The notes under the pieces are model-generated. The model saw nothing but the letters and a program-made list of their open reading frames with translations, had not been told where the DNA came from and did not search any database. The position numbers were made by a program, and so were the translations under genes. From positions 126,476 to 190,475 of the forward strand of contig VENA01000016.1 in NCBI GenBank assembly GCA_009711785.1: a DNA stretch of 64,000 bases. Direction: 5' to 3'. This document shows, piece after piece, positions 44,145 through 52,910 of this stretch (the stretch's first letter is position 1; the number at the start of each line of letters is the position of its first letter). This DNA is from Bacillota bacterium (GTDB taxonomy: Bacteria > Bacillota > Clostridia > Tissierellales > MES13).

Positions 44145-45806
44145 TTAATCCTCTCTAAAACAGCTTCCACCTACAAACTCTCTTATTATTGATGTATTAG
44201 GTATATTTTCTTCTTCAGATATATCTTTAAAATAATTAAGAAATTTAAGTAATCTTTTACTTTCTGCATAATACTTACTTGAAGAGTCAATTTCCTTTAA
44301 TAGCGGTTCTGCATATTTTTTTAATACTGCTAATTCATATACTAAGGCTGAGTTAAACATAACATCGGCTTCTTCTTGATATGGAAATATATTACTTTCT
44401 TCTCCCTTTCTAACAGAATCCCATAATTTCAAAGTCCTAACTGCATCATTTCCTCTATAATTATGATCTCTAACCATTCTTCTTAATAACCTTGTATCGG
44501 TTGTAGGAATTCTATTATGATAATCTATATTTAATTGGGTTAATGCACTTACATATACCTTAAACTTATTATTTTTAGGTATAGATCTAGTTAATTTTTC
44601 GTTTAATCCATGTATACCTTCAATTATTATTGGTTGATCTTTATTTATTTTAATAGGCTTATCTCTAAATTTTCGTTTTCCTGATATAAAATCAAATTTA
44701 GGTAATCTAACTTCATCACCATTTATAAGCTTTATCAAATCTTCATTAAACTTCTCAATATCTATAGCATCTATAGATTCAAAGTCATATTCTCCATTTT
44801 CATCTAGAGGTGTATCCTCTCTATTCACAAAATAATCATCTAAGGAAATAGATATCGGCTTTTTACCATTTACCCTTAAATGTATAGATAATCTTTGGGC
44901 AAAGGTAGTTTTGCCTGAAGAAGATGGTCCAGCTATCAAAATAATCCTTATATTTTTATCATTTGTTATACTATCTGCGATATATGATAGTTTCTTTTCA
45001 TGTAATGTTTCTGAAACTCTTATTATATCTCCTATTGATCCATCTTTTACTTTGTCGTTTAAAGCCCCCACATTACCAACATCTAAAATTTCACCCCAAG
45101 TTTCAGTTTCTTTAAATATTTTAGCTAACTTATTCTGTTCTATAAAATCTGGTATATCAAAGTTACTATCTTCCCTTGGGTATTGTATTATTATACCTGG
45201 TCTGTAGTATTTTAAATTAAATTTATCTATAAAGCCAGTTGAAGGAGCTAAATATCCATAAAACTTATCGTAAAATCCATCTAAATTATATACATGAATA
45301 TCCTCCTTTTGTCTATACTTTGATAACCTTAATTTATCTTTCATATTCTGTTTTTTAAATATCTTATCAGCTTCATTAGTTTTTATTAACTCCCTTTTTA
45401 TATCTAGGTCTTTATCTATAATTTCTTTCATCTTTCCTTTTATTTTTTTTACATCTCTAGGAGTTATATATACATTATGTATTTCTACATATAACCCATT
45501 ACTTAATGAATGTTCTATAGAAACCCTTGAGTTTTCATATAATTCTTTACATGCTTTAACAAATATGTATGATAACGTTCTTTTATAAACCCTTAAACCA
45601 TCTTTATCTTTTATATCTAAAAATTCTACCTCTAAATTATTATCTATTTTATAATCTAAATGTTTTATTTCATTGTTTATTCTTCCACACAAAAAGTTTT
45701 TATCCTTAAGTTCACTTACCTCTAATAATAAATCTTTTAACGGTGTACCTTTTTTTACCTTTACTTTCCCTATTCCTTTTATGTTTACTTCCTTTTCAAT
45801 AGTCAT
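44145..45806 (-). CDS. Uridine kinase-like nucleoside kinase with TGS-type N-terminus
   Basis: Protein of 553 residues. The first 60 residues (VNIKGIGKVKVKKGTPLKDLL) look like a TGS domain, followed by a threonyl-tRNA-synthetase-like second domain (RVSIEHSLSNGLYVEIHN). From about 280 a phosphoribulokinase/uridine kinase domain begins with LIAGPSSSGKTTFAQRL and then SISLDDYFVNREDTPLDENGEYDFESIDAID and IIEGIHGLN. This long architecture recurs in clostridia; the substrate is probably a nucleoside but unproven. The ATG at 45806 is preceded by AAGGGGG; the open frame extends 21 codons upstream. Confidence 0.87.
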   Translation of the reverse strand: MTIEKEVNIKGIGKVKVKKGTPLKDLLLEVSELKDKNFLCGRINNEIKHLDYKIDNNLEVEFLDIKDKDGLRVYKRTLSYIFVKACKELYENSRVSIEHSLSNGLYVEIHNVYITPRDVKKIKGKMKEIIDKDLDIKRELIKTNEADKIFKKQNMKDKLRLSKYRQKEDIHVYNLDGFYDKFYGYLAPSTGFIDKFNLKYYRPGIIIQYPREDSNFDIPDFIEQNKLAKIFKETETWGEILDVGNVGALNDKVKDGSIGDIIRVSETLHEKKLSYIADSITNDKNIRIILIAGPSSSGKTTFAQRLSIHLRVNGKKPISISLDDYFVNREDTPLDENGEYDFESIDAIDIEKFNEDLIKLINGDEVRLPKFDFISGKRKFRDKPIKINKDQPIIIEGIHGLNEKLTRSIPKNNKFKVYVSALTQLNIDYHNRIPTTDTRLLRRMVRDHNYRGNDAVRTLKLWDSVRKGEESNIFPYQEEADVMFNSALVYELAVLKKYAEPLLKEIDSSSKYYAESKRLLKFLNYFKDISEEENIPNTSIIREFVGGSCFRED

Positions 45807-45877
45807 ATTTTTCCCCCTTCGTTTTAAGTTATAATAAATATATACCCAAAACTTATGTATTATTACCAAATTATAAT

Positions 45878-45900
45878 TAAAGCCCCTTTTAGGGGCTTTA
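45878..45900 (-). terminator. Terminator of the CBS protein gene
   Basis: Minus-strand hairpin TAAAGCCCC, TAAAA, GGGGCTTTA just after the CBS gene stop, ending in an A/T-rich tail. Confidence 0.8.
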
Positions 45901-45902
45901 GA

Positions 45903-46331
45903 TTATCTTAAAGGTCTACTTGGTTGTGAAATGCTAGATAGAGCTGTTCCTGCTTCATTTACATATATATTTCTAACCGCTAGATCACCAATGGAAACTA
46001 TACCTACTAGTTGATTATTTTCTACAACTGGAAGCCTTCTGACTTGATTTTGAGCCATTATATTTGCAGCTTCATGAATATCAGTTTCAGGAGATACACT
46101 CACAACTTTATCAGTCATAATATCTTGAATACTCATATTACTATCTCTACCTTCTGATACGTTTCTTAAAACTATATCTCTGTCTGTAATTACACCTACT
46201 GGCGTGTTAGTATTATTACATACAGGCATAGAACCTACATTTAAAGTTCTCATTTGAGATGCTGCCTCTTTTACTGTGTTATTTTCTTTTAAAAATGTAA
46301 CATTCTTAGTCATTACATCGCGTACTTTCAA
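45903..46331 (-). CDS. CBS-domain pair protein
   Basis: Protein of 142 residues made almost wholly of two CBS domains: VRDVMTKNVTFLKENNTVKEAASQM, GVITDRDIVLR and IQDIMTDKVVSVSPETDIHEAANIMAQNQVRRLPV. Pairs of this kind bind adenine nucleotides and sense energy state; the partner is unknown. It starts with TTG after a strong GGAGG. Monocistronic. Confidence 0.88.
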   Translation of the reverse strand: MKVRDVMTKNVTFLKENNTVKEAASQMRTLNVGSMPVCNNTNTPVGVITDRDIVLRNVSEGRDSNMSIQDIMTDKVVSVSPETDIHEAANIMAQNQVRRLPVVENNQLVGIVSIGDLAVRNIYVNEAGTALSSISQPSRPLR

Positions 46332-46427
46332 AATTATAACCTCCTTTAAATTTTAATCATTCTTAGGTTATGTAATTTTGAAATTTTTAAACATATATTT
46401 TAAACATATAATTATAAAGTTTTATAC

Positions 46428-47396
46428 CTAGTAAAAAAACTTATTTATTATCTTTTGAGAGTTATTATCCATATCTGCAGTGAACTTTTTATCATTTAAA
46501 TAGCTAAGTTCATCATCTAATCCGTGAAATACTATTTTATATGCATATAATATTTGACTTTCTAATTTAAATTCATTTTTGAATTTATTATTTATATGTC
46601 TATCTCCATACTTATAATCTCCTATTATAGGATTGCCTATTGAAGCTAAGTGGGCTCTAATTTGATGGGTTCTTCCTGTTATTAAATCTATTTCTAACAA
46701 TGTATATTTTTCGAAATTATTTATTGGTTTAATTTTAGTGTTTATTTTTTTACTATCTCTTTTTTTAGTTTTACTAATTTCAACTACATTTTTATTATTA
46801 TCCTTAATAAGATATCCTTCAATATCTTTTTCTTTATCAATTCTTCCCTTTACCATACACTTATAATATTTTTTTAATTCCTTATTTCTAATTGTCCTAT
46901 TTATACTCTGTAAAGCTTTAAAATTTTTAGCTCCTATAACTATTCCACCTGTATTTCTATCTAGTCTATTACAAATAGCAGGCTTAAAGGTTTTTTCCCT
47001 TTCAGGATCATATTCCTTATTTTCATATAAGTACTTAATGAGTTTATCAACTAAACTAATCTCTCCCTTTTTACCTGTAGGTTGAGATAATTCACCTTTT
47101 TTCTTATTAATTAATACGATATTTTCATCTTCATATATTACATCTAAATTAATTGGGCTATCTATTATATTAATGTTTCCTTTAAATTTATTTATAGTTT
47201 GTTCACTTAAATAAAGTTGAATTATATCACCTTTTTTTAATTTGCTTTTAGGTTTAGCTTTCTTACCGTTTAACTTTATTCTTTTTTTTCTTAACATTTT
47301 ATAAAGGAAACCTGCATTTGCCTTTGGCATAAATTTTTTTAAAAACTTATCCATTCTTTGATTTTTATCATTAGTATCTATCTTTATTTCTTTCAA
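46428..47396 (-). CDS. RluA-family pseudouridine synthase
   Basis: rRNA/tRNA pseudouridine synthase of 322 residues. An N-terminal S4-like RNA-binding domain (RMDKFLKKFMPKANAGFLYKMLRKKRIKLNGK) is followed by the catalytic domain with Asp in CNRLDRNTGGIVIGAKN near residue 147, and LLEIDLITGRTHQIRAHLASIG. The target base (23S rRNA or tRNA) cannot be told apart by sequence. The start is TTG with an AGGTAGG site upstream. Confidence 0.9.
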   Translation of the reverse strand: MKEIKIDTNDKNQRMDKFLKKFMPKANAGFLYKMLRKKRIKLNGKKAKPKSKLKKGDIIQLYLSEQTINKFKGNINIIDSPINLDVIYEDENIVLINKKKGELSQPTGKKGEISLVDKLIKYLYENKEYDPEREKTFKPAICNRLDRNTGGIVIGAKNFKALQSINRTIRNKELKKYYKCMVKGRIDKEKDIEGYLIKDNNKNVVEISKTKKRDSKKINTKIKPINNFEKYTLLEIDLITGRTHQIRAHLASIGNPIIGDYKYGDRHINNKFKNEFKLESQILYAYKIVFHGLDDELSYLNDKKFTADMDNNSQKIINKFFY

Positions 47397-47476
47397 AATT
47401 AATTACCTACCTTTCGTCAGAATAAAACATAATGTAATATTTTTCTAAAATATGTTAGCTTTACTAACATTATTAG

Positions 47477-47506
47477 TTGAAAATAACATTCACTATATGA
47501 TATTAT
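47477..47506 (+). promoter_or_regulatory. Promoter of the MltG-domain gene
   Basis: TTGAAA (47477-47482), 18-base spacer and TATTAT (47501-47506), about 20 bases before the ribosome binding site of the gene at 47538. Confidence 0.55.
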
Positions 47507-47537
47507 TTTCTTATAAGAGCAGGATGGAGGGAAGATA

Positions 47538-48098
47538 TTGAAAAATCTATTCGAAGGTTTAAAAGACATTTTATATGATTCAATGGATTACTTAATAATT
47601 TTAGTAGTTGTCTTAGTTGTAGGCGGAGTAATTGGTTGGCGACTGGGCGTTTTATTCGATAGTGATATAGAAAAAACACCAATATCAGTAGCAGCTGAAA
47701 ACAATGAAAATAATGAAGATAATATTTCTAACAGTTCAGATACTCCATCTGTTGATAAAGAAGAAGATACAGATGAAATTACCCCTTCTGAAGATTCAAC
47801 TAAGGACGTAGCTGACATTTCATCTAAAGATTCAACTAAAGATACAGATGATACTACTAAAGAAAACACAGAGGTTAAAGAAGAAGTAAAAACAATAACT
47901 ATTTCAATACCTCAAGGTTCCTTAGGACCTACTATTGCTAAGATACTTATTGACAATGATTTAATTGAAAGCAAAAGTGAATTCTTATCAACAGCTGAAG
48001 AACTAGGTCTTGATAGATACCTAAGATCAGGTAACTATAAAATTAAAACAAACAGTTCCTTAGAAAATATTATAAAAATTATTGCAGGAAGAAATTAA
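47538..48098 (+). CDS. Membrane protein with MltG-type LysM-like domain
   Basis: Protein of 186 residues on the plus strand. One membrane segment covers about residues 15-37 (YLIILVVVLVVGGVIGW). A low-complexity acidic/Ser/Thr linker spans 50-115. Residues 118-186 (ITISIPQGSLGPTIAKILIDNDLIESKSEFLSTAEELGLDRYLRSGNYKI) resemble the N-terminal YceG/MltG domain that precedes the endolytic transglycosylase domain, but the catalytic domain is absent. It may bind the cell wall or a partner. TTG start after GGAGGG. Confidence 0.75.
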   Translation: MKNLFEGLKDILYDSMDYLIILVVVLVVGGVIGWRLGVLFDSDIEKTPISVAAENNENNEDNISNSSDTPSVDKEEDTDEITPSEDSTKDVADISSKDSTKDTDDTTKENTEVKEEVKTITISIPQGSLGPTIAKILIDNDLIESKSEFLSTAEELGLDRYLRSGNYKIKTNSSLENIIKIIAGRN

Positions 48099-48118
48099 GG
48101 AGTCTTAAAAGACTCCTT
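48097..48118 (+). terminator. Terminator of the MltG-domain gene
   Basis: Hairpin AAGGAGTCTT, AA, AAGACTCCTT followed by T residues; the stop codon lies in the stem. Confidence 0.85.
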
Positions 48119-48128
48119 TTTATTATGC

Positions 48129-48689
48129 CTAATATCTTACATTTACATAATCATCTATTAAAGATTTTTTTACTCCCTCAATGAAAACTCCTTCTTTTTT
48201 AAGTGTATCTAATATTTTAAAACTTTTTGAATGCAAAATAGCTTTATCGTAATCTTTTAAATTAATTTCATACAATTTACCCTGTAAATTTTCTGAATTC
48301 ACCTTAATATAATAGGCTTCAATATTTTTAAACTTTAGAAATTTAAGTAATTTAAAAGTTGACTTATCCTTCTGTTTGTAATAATGATATCCTTCATCTA
48401 AGAAAGATTGACTATATTTTTTGTCTTCTTCTTTTTTATTAAGTTCTTTTGCTTCCATATAATAATACTTAGCTAACATATTGAAATATTGATAGTTATA
48501 TATTCCTTTTTCAAAACTATCGATTTTTTTAAATGGTTTTACATTCATCTTTTGCATAAAATCCATATTAAGCTTTATATATTCCCTTTTAGTAATATCT
48601 CCATTTTTAAACTGAATGATAAGAGAGTCCCTATGATTAAAAAACTTATCAAATATATTTTCTTTCTTTACATAATTCAATTTTAACAC
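48129..48689 (-). CDS. Hypothetical protein, probably DUF6648
   Basis: Soluble protein of 186 residues without signal peptide or membrane segment, rich in Lys, Tyr and Phe (FDKFFNHRDSLIIQFKNGDITKREYIKLN). I believe it matches DUF6648, a clostridial family of unknown function. The start is uncertain: the GTG at 48689 has a weak site, while a TTG three codons later has AGGGTG in good position. It stands alone and converges on the MltG-domain gene. Confidence 0.7.
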   Translation of the reverse strand: MLKLNYVKKENIFDKFFNHRDSLIIQFKNGDITKREYIKLNMDFMQKMNVKPFKKIDSFEKGIYNYQYFNMLAKYYYMEAKELNKKEEDKKYSQSFLDEGYHYYKQKDKSTFKLLKFLKFKNIEAYYIKVNSENLQGKLYEINLKDYDKAILHSKSFKILDTLKKEGVFIEGVKKSLIDDYVNVRY

Positions 48690-48758
48690 CCTATCTAAAT
48701 ATATAATTTTATATTATTATACCATAATACATTCAATCTGTTAAAAATCCAAAAATTT

Positions 48759-49478
48759 CTATTTTGATAATAACTCGATTTCCTTTTTATTTAATTCCCT
48801 ATATTCTCCTAAATTTAGATCCTCATCTAAACATAACTTACCCATTTTCACTCTCTTTAAGTAAATTACCTCCTTATCAACAGCCTTAAACATTCTTTTT
48901 ACTTGATGAAATTTCCCCTCTCTAATCGTTAAATTAACTCTTGATATATTATCTGAAGTCAGAATCTCTAAATCGGCAGGCTTAGTTTTATAATCCTCTT
49001 CTATATATACGCCTTCTTTGAATTTTAAAATATCTTCTTTAGTCACTTTTCCTTTTACTTCAACATAATATGTTTTATCCACATGTTTGTTAGGGGACAA
49101 AATATTATGGGCAAGTTTACCATCATTTGATAATATTAATAATCCTTCTGTATCCTTGTCAAGTCTCCCTATAGGAAATGGATCAAAAATTTTATATTTT
49201 TCATCTAAAAGTTCAATTACAGTTGTATTTATTGGATCGTAAGTTGAAGATACAAAACCATCCGGTTTATTTAACATAATATATACATATTCTCTATATT
49301 CTACTACATTTCTACCTATTTTAATTTTTGAATCATAAGGATTAACTTTAAAAGAGTTATTTTTGATAATTTTTCCATCAACAGTAACAATTCCATTTTT
49401 AATTTTCTTTTTTACATCTTTTCTACTACCATATCCCATATTAGATAAAATTTTATCTATCCTTTCTTTTTTACTCAT
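48759..49478 (-). CDS. RsuA/RluB-family pseudouridine synthase
   Basis: Pseudouridine synthase of 239 residues. An N-terminal S4 domain (RIDKILSNMGYGSRKDVKKKIKNGIVTVDGK) precedes the catalytic domain with Asp in PIGRLDKDTEGLLILSNDG near residue 103 and REGKFHQVKRMF near the end. Target is probably 16S rRNA (RsuA type). The ATG at 49478 follows AAAGGATG; the open frame extends 37 codons upstream without a site. It diverges from the DUF1540 gene. Confidence 0.9.
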   Translation of the reverse strand: MSKKERIDKILSNMGYGSRKDVKKKIKNGIVTVDGKIIKNNSFKVNPYDSKIKIGRNVVEYREYVYIMLNKPDGFVSSTYDPINTTVIELLDEKYKIFDPFPIGRLDKDTEGLLILSNDGKLAHNILSPNKHVDKTYYVEVKGKVTKEDILKFKEGVYIEEDYKTKPADLEILTSDNISRVNLTIREGKFHQVKRMFKAVDKEVIYLKRVKMGKLCLDEDLNLGEYRELNKKEIELLSK

Positions 49479-49546
49479 TATATCATCCTTTTTTCTTTGA
49501 TTATTATTAATGTATATATATCTTTTAATTTCACAAAATATAGTTA

Positions 49547-49563
49547 GACGATATTTTATCGTC
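49547..49563. repeat. Inverted repeat in the DUF1540 leader
   Basis: GACGATA-TTT-TATCGTC, a perfect 7-bp inverted repeat between the two divergent start codons and 25 bases before the DUF1540 start codon. It is a possible operator or leader hairpin; no T-run follows. Confidence 0.6.
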
Positions 49564-49587
49564 AATTTCTTTGAAGGAGGAAAAATC

Positions 49588-49758
49588 ATGACAAACCATA
49601 ATCCTATACAAAGAGTACAATGTAATGTGAAAACATGTAAATATAATAATGATGGTCATTATTGTACTGCCTCTAGTATTCAAATTCAACCTATGAATGC
49701 GAAGAATGTTCAAGAAACAGACTGTGCAACTTTTCAAAGTAATAACATGCAAGGATAA
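49588..49758 (+). CDS. DUF1540 domain-containing protein
   Basis: Protein of 56 residues with cysteines in VQCNVKTCKYNNDGHYC and ETDCATF, the pattern C-x4-C-x8-C-x18-C typical of DUF1540. It is probably a small metal-binding protein; homologues are common in spore-forming Firmicutes. GGAGG lies seven bases before the ATG at 49588; the open frame runs further upstream without a start site. Single plus-strand gene with its own terminator. Confidence 0.88.
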   Translation: MTNHNPIQRVQCNVKTCKYNNDGHYCTASSIQIQPMNAKNVQETDCATFQSNNMQG

Positions 49759-49763
49759 CATTT

Positions 49764-49789
49764 AAAAGGCAGAATATATTCTGCCTTTT
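49764..49789 (+). terminator. Terminator of the DUF1540 gene
   Basis: Hairpin AAAAGGCAGAATA, TATTCTGCCTTTT with T-run after it; it also works for the converging radical SAM gene. Confidence 0.85.
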
Positions 49790-49796
49790 TTAAAAT

Positions 49797-50741
49797 TTAT
49801 TTTAGTGTTTTCCCTTTAAGATAATTATATTTTATCCCTTGTTTTATATTATTTTCATCCATTTTAGTTAATATTTGCTCCTTTATTTTCCACCAACTTG
49901 TGTTCCAATTTACAAATAAAGTACCTTCCTTAGGAGCTCTACCTGTAAGTCTTTGAATGACAATATCAGGCTTTATATGCTCTAGAAATAGTATTACCCT
50001 ATCGATATACTCTTCTTTGCTTATAAGCTTAATTTCACCTTTCTGATACATATCTCCTAATGGAGTATCTTTAACAATATATAAAGAATGAAGTTTTACG
50101 CTATCTATACTTAGTGCTGATAATATTTTAGCATTTTCTAAAACGTCTAATTTATCATCCCATGGTAAATTTAAAATTAAGTGTGTACAGATTTCAAAGT
50201 TATACTTTTTTATTCTTAAAACAGCATCTATAAACTCTGCTAGAGTGTGACCTCTATTTATCTTTTCTAACGTATGATAATTTACAGATTGAAGTCCTAA
50301 TTCTATAGTTATATTTACTTTTCTCTCATCTTTTATTTGTTTTAAAAACTTTAATTGTTCATCTGATAAAGAGTCTGGTCTTGTTGAAATTGATATTTCT
50401 ACTATATCTTCTATTAATGCTTCTTTTATTACTCTTTTAAATTTTTCAATAGGCATATATGTATTAGTGAAATTTTGAAAATAAGCAATAAACTTATTTG
50501 CTTTATATCTTCTTCTAATATATCCCATATTTTTATTAAGTTGTTCCTTTACTGATAACTGATTTGATAAATTTTCAAAACCAGCTCCCTTTTCTCCACA
50601 AAATATACATCCTCCATATCCTAAAACACCATCTCGATTAGGACATGTAACTGAAACATTAATCGGTAATTTATAAACCTTTTGTCCATATTTATTTTTT
50701 AAATACGATGAGTAAATTCTATAAAAATTTTTTTCATCCAT
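49797..50741 (-). CDS. TIGR01212-family radical SAM protein (YtqA-like)
   Basis: Radical SAM protein of 314 residues. The segment INVSVTCPNRDGVLGYGGCIFCGEKGAGFE gives the spaced cysteine motif C-x14-C-x2-C seen in YtqA and Elp3-like enzymes (TIGR01212). STRPDSLSDEQLKFLK and ELGLQSVNYHTLEKINRGH are further signatures. YtqA has been associated with tRNA modification, though the exact reaction is uncertain to me. Monocistronic, 24 bases after the next upstream gene. Confidence 0.88.
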   Translation of the reverse strand: MDEKNFYRIYSSYLKNKYGQKVYKLPINVSVTCPNRDGVLGYGGCIFCGEKGAGFENLSNQLSVKEQLNKNMGYIRRRYKANKFIAYFQNFTNTYMPIEKFKRVIKEALIEDIVEISISTRPDSLSDEQLKFLKQIKDERKVNITIELGLQSVNYHTLEKINRGHTLAEFIDAVLRIKKYNFEICTHLILNLPWDDKLDVLENAKILSALSIDSVKLHSLYIVKDTPLGDMYQKGEIKLISKEEYIDRVILFLEHIKPDIVIQRLTGRAPKEGTLFVNWNTSWWKIKEQILTKMDENNIKQGIKYNYLKGKTLK

Positions 50742-50765
50742 AGTTTATTGTTTTCTTTCTCCTTT

Positions 50766-51233
50766 CTATTTTTTCCTTAGTATTATTATAAGTCCAATAA
50801 TAATTAGAGCTATTGAAACAATTAATGTGAAATCTAGTATATGAAAAGCATTCAATAAAAAGAAGGCAGATAAACCTCCTAATATTCCAACTGGTATTAA
50901 TAATTCCTTATCTCTTTCACCAAATACATATAATTGAAATAAACCTATAGCTACTCCTAATATAAATAATGGCCATAAATAATTCATCCAATGCCATCCA
51001 TAATATATATTAATATAAAATAATATACCATAAGTTGTAAGTATCCCCCCTGGGACTAATAAACCAGGATCTTTTTTTCTAATAAAATAACCTAATTCAA
51101 ATAAAATACCAGGAACCAAAAGTACCAGCGGCCAGATATTATAAAACTCAACGTCTATTATACCTAAGTTAGTCAAAAGAAAAAATACCCCTAAAAGTAT
51201 TATAATTATACCACTTATGTAATCTCTTTTCAC
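50766..51233 (-). CDS. DUF5668-like (LiaF-type) membrane protein
   Basis: Membrane protein of 155 residues with five or so hydrophobic segments. The start GIIIILLGVFFLLTNLGIIDVEFYNIWPLVLLVPGI is the usual LiaF/LiaI transmembrane (DUF5668) pattern. Function unknown; relatives respond to envelope stress. GTG start after a G-rich site. It precedes the YtqA-like gene by 24 bases. Confidence 0.8.
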   Translation of the reverse strand: MKRDYISGIIIILLGVFFLLTNLGIIDVEFYNIWPLVLLVPGILFELGYFIRKKDPGLLVPGGILTTYGILFYINIYYGWHWMNYLWPLFILGVAIGLFQLYVFGERDKELLIPVGILGGLSAFFLLNAFHILDFTLIVSIALIIIGLIIILRKK

Positions 51234-51312
51234 ATATATTCCCCCCTTTTTTTAAACCTACCCTTATTATATAATATTATTCTTATAACTCAAATTAATA
51301 CAAAAAAAATAA

Positions 51313-51336
51313 AGAGACAGTCAAAAGACTGTCTCT
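51313..51336 (-). terminator. cstA terminator
   Basis: Minus-strand hairpin AGAGACAGTC, TTTT, GACTGTCTCT followed by a T-rich stretch. Confidence 0.88.
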
Positions 51337-51352
51337 AAAATATTAATATTCT

Positions 51353-52777
51353 TTAATTAGTCTCTGTTTGTGCTACACCGCCAGAGAATTTTTTCATAAA
51401 TACTGTGATTGCTACTATCGCTACAACTATTCCTACAGGATAGGATATAGTTGTTGGTAACTTAAATCCTTCTGGTGCTTGTAATATATAAGTTGAACTT
51501 ACTGCTGTCATAAATGTCGCAGGGATTGTTGCAATCCAGTGTAATTTTTCATTTTTAATTAAATATGCTGCTGTAGCCCAAAGTACAATCATTGCTAAAG
51601 TTTGATTAGACCAAGCAAAATATCTCCATATTACACTAAAATCAATTCTTGTTAATAAAAATCCTACTGCAAATATAGGGAATGCTAACATTAATCTATT
51701 TTTAGTCTCGCCTTGTTTGAAATTAACAGCATCGGCAATAACCAATCTTGCAGATCTAAATGCAGTATCTCCTGATGTGATTGGAGCTGCAATAACTCCT
51801 AGCATAGCTAATACTCCACCTACTGTTCCTAATAATGAACTTGATATTGTTTTAACTACAGCTGCTGGTCCGCCATTTGCTACAGCTTCATTTAAACCTA
51901 ATATTCCTCCATCAAAGAATGTCATAGCTGCTGCTGCCCAAATTAATGCTATAATACCTTCTGCTATCATTGAACCATAAAATACTCTTCTTCCATATTT
52001 TTCATTAGGTAAACACCTTGCCATCATCGGTGATTGAGTTGCGTGGAAACCACTTATTGCACCACATGCTATTGTTACAAATAACATTGGCCAAACCTCT
52101 AATGATTTTGGATGCATATTAGTTAATTGAATTTCAGGAATATTATAACCTTTAATAACTAGCATACTACCAATACCAACTGCCATTATTAATAATGCTG
52201 CACCGAATAATGGATATATTCTACCGATAATCTTATCAACTGGTAATATTGTTGCTAAGAAATAATAAACAATTATAATCCCTAGCCACATAGTAACACT
52301 TGAAAGTCCACCTAATTCAAGATTAGCTAATAATGTAGCTGGTCCTGTCATAAATACTGTACCAACTAATATTAATAATACTACTGAGAAAACTACCATT
52401 ATCTTTCTTGCATTCTCTCCTAAATAAATACCTACAATCTCTGAAATACTCTTTCCTTGATGTCTTATTGATAACATGCCTGAGAAGAAATCATGAACTC
52501 CTCCTGCAAATATACTTCCTAGTACTATCCAAATAAATGCTGCCGGACCAAATAATGCTCCCATAATTGCTCCAAATATTGGACCTAGTCCTGCTATGTT
52601 TAAAAACTGAATTAAAAATATTCTTCCCCAACTTAACGGAAGAAAATCTACACCGTCTTCTAACTCTACAGCGGGTGTTGTTCTCTCTTCTTCAACTCCG
52701 AAAACCTTTTCCACAAATGCTCCATAGGTAAAATAACCTACTACTAATACAACAATAGAAATTAAAAATGATACCAT
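51353..52777 (-). CDS. cstA: CstA-family (carbon starvation) transporter, probably pyruvate
   Basis: Membrane transporter of 474 residues with about 12 segments. Family motifs are FLNIAGLGPIFGAIMGALFGPAAFIWIVLGSIFAGGVHDFFSGM near residue 60 and SGFHATQSPMMARCL near 240. CstA/BtsT proteins import peptides or pyruvate; the short form without the long C-terminal part is common in clostridia. An adjacent LytS/LytTR two-component system, the known regulator type of btsT, supports a pyruvate-like substrate. It has its own promoter with a likely LytTR site. Confidence 0.9.
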   Translation of the reverse strand: MVSFLISIVVLVVGYFTYGAFVEKVFGVEEERTTPAVELEDGVDFLPLSWGRIFLIQFLNIAGLGPIFGAIMGALFGPAAFIWIVLGSIFAGGVHDFFSGMLSIRHQGKSISEIVGIYLGENARKIMVVFSVVLLILVGTVFMTGPATLLANLELGGLSSVTMWLGIIIVYYFLATILPVDKIIGRIYPLFGAALLIMAVGIGSMLVIKGYNIPEIQLTNMHPKSLEVWPMLFVTIACGAISGFHATQSPMMARCLPNEKYGRRVFYGSMIAEGIIALIWAAAAMTFFDGGILGLNEAVANGGPAAVVKTISSSLLGTVGGVLAMLGVIAAPITSGDTAFRSARLVIADAVNFKQGETKNRLMLAFPIFAVGFLLTRIDFSVIWRYFAWSNQTLAMIVLWATAAYLIKNEKLHWIATIPATFMTAVSSTYILQAPEGFKLPTTISYPVGIVVAIVAITVFMKKFSGGVAQTETN

Positions 52778-52820
52778 AGTTTGCCTCCTTGTGATTTTTA
52801 AATTGTTTTATTTTAATTAC

Positions 52821-52881
52821 ATTATACATAGTAAAATCACTAAAAGAGACATTTTTGTGTCGAAATGTATATATTTATGTC
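52821..52881 (-). promoter_or_regulatory. cstA promoter with direct repeats for the LytTR regulator
   Basis: On the minus strand TATAAT (52821-52826) has a poor -35 element. Immediately upstream lie two 9-base direct repeats, GACATAAAT (52873-52881) and GACACAAAA (52853-52861), 20 bases apart start to start. LytTR proteins bind two such repeats roughly two helical turns apart, so an activated promoter is likely. Confidence 0.5.
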
Positions 52882-52910
52882 TAACTTGCAATATATTATT
52901 CTTTTTGTAA

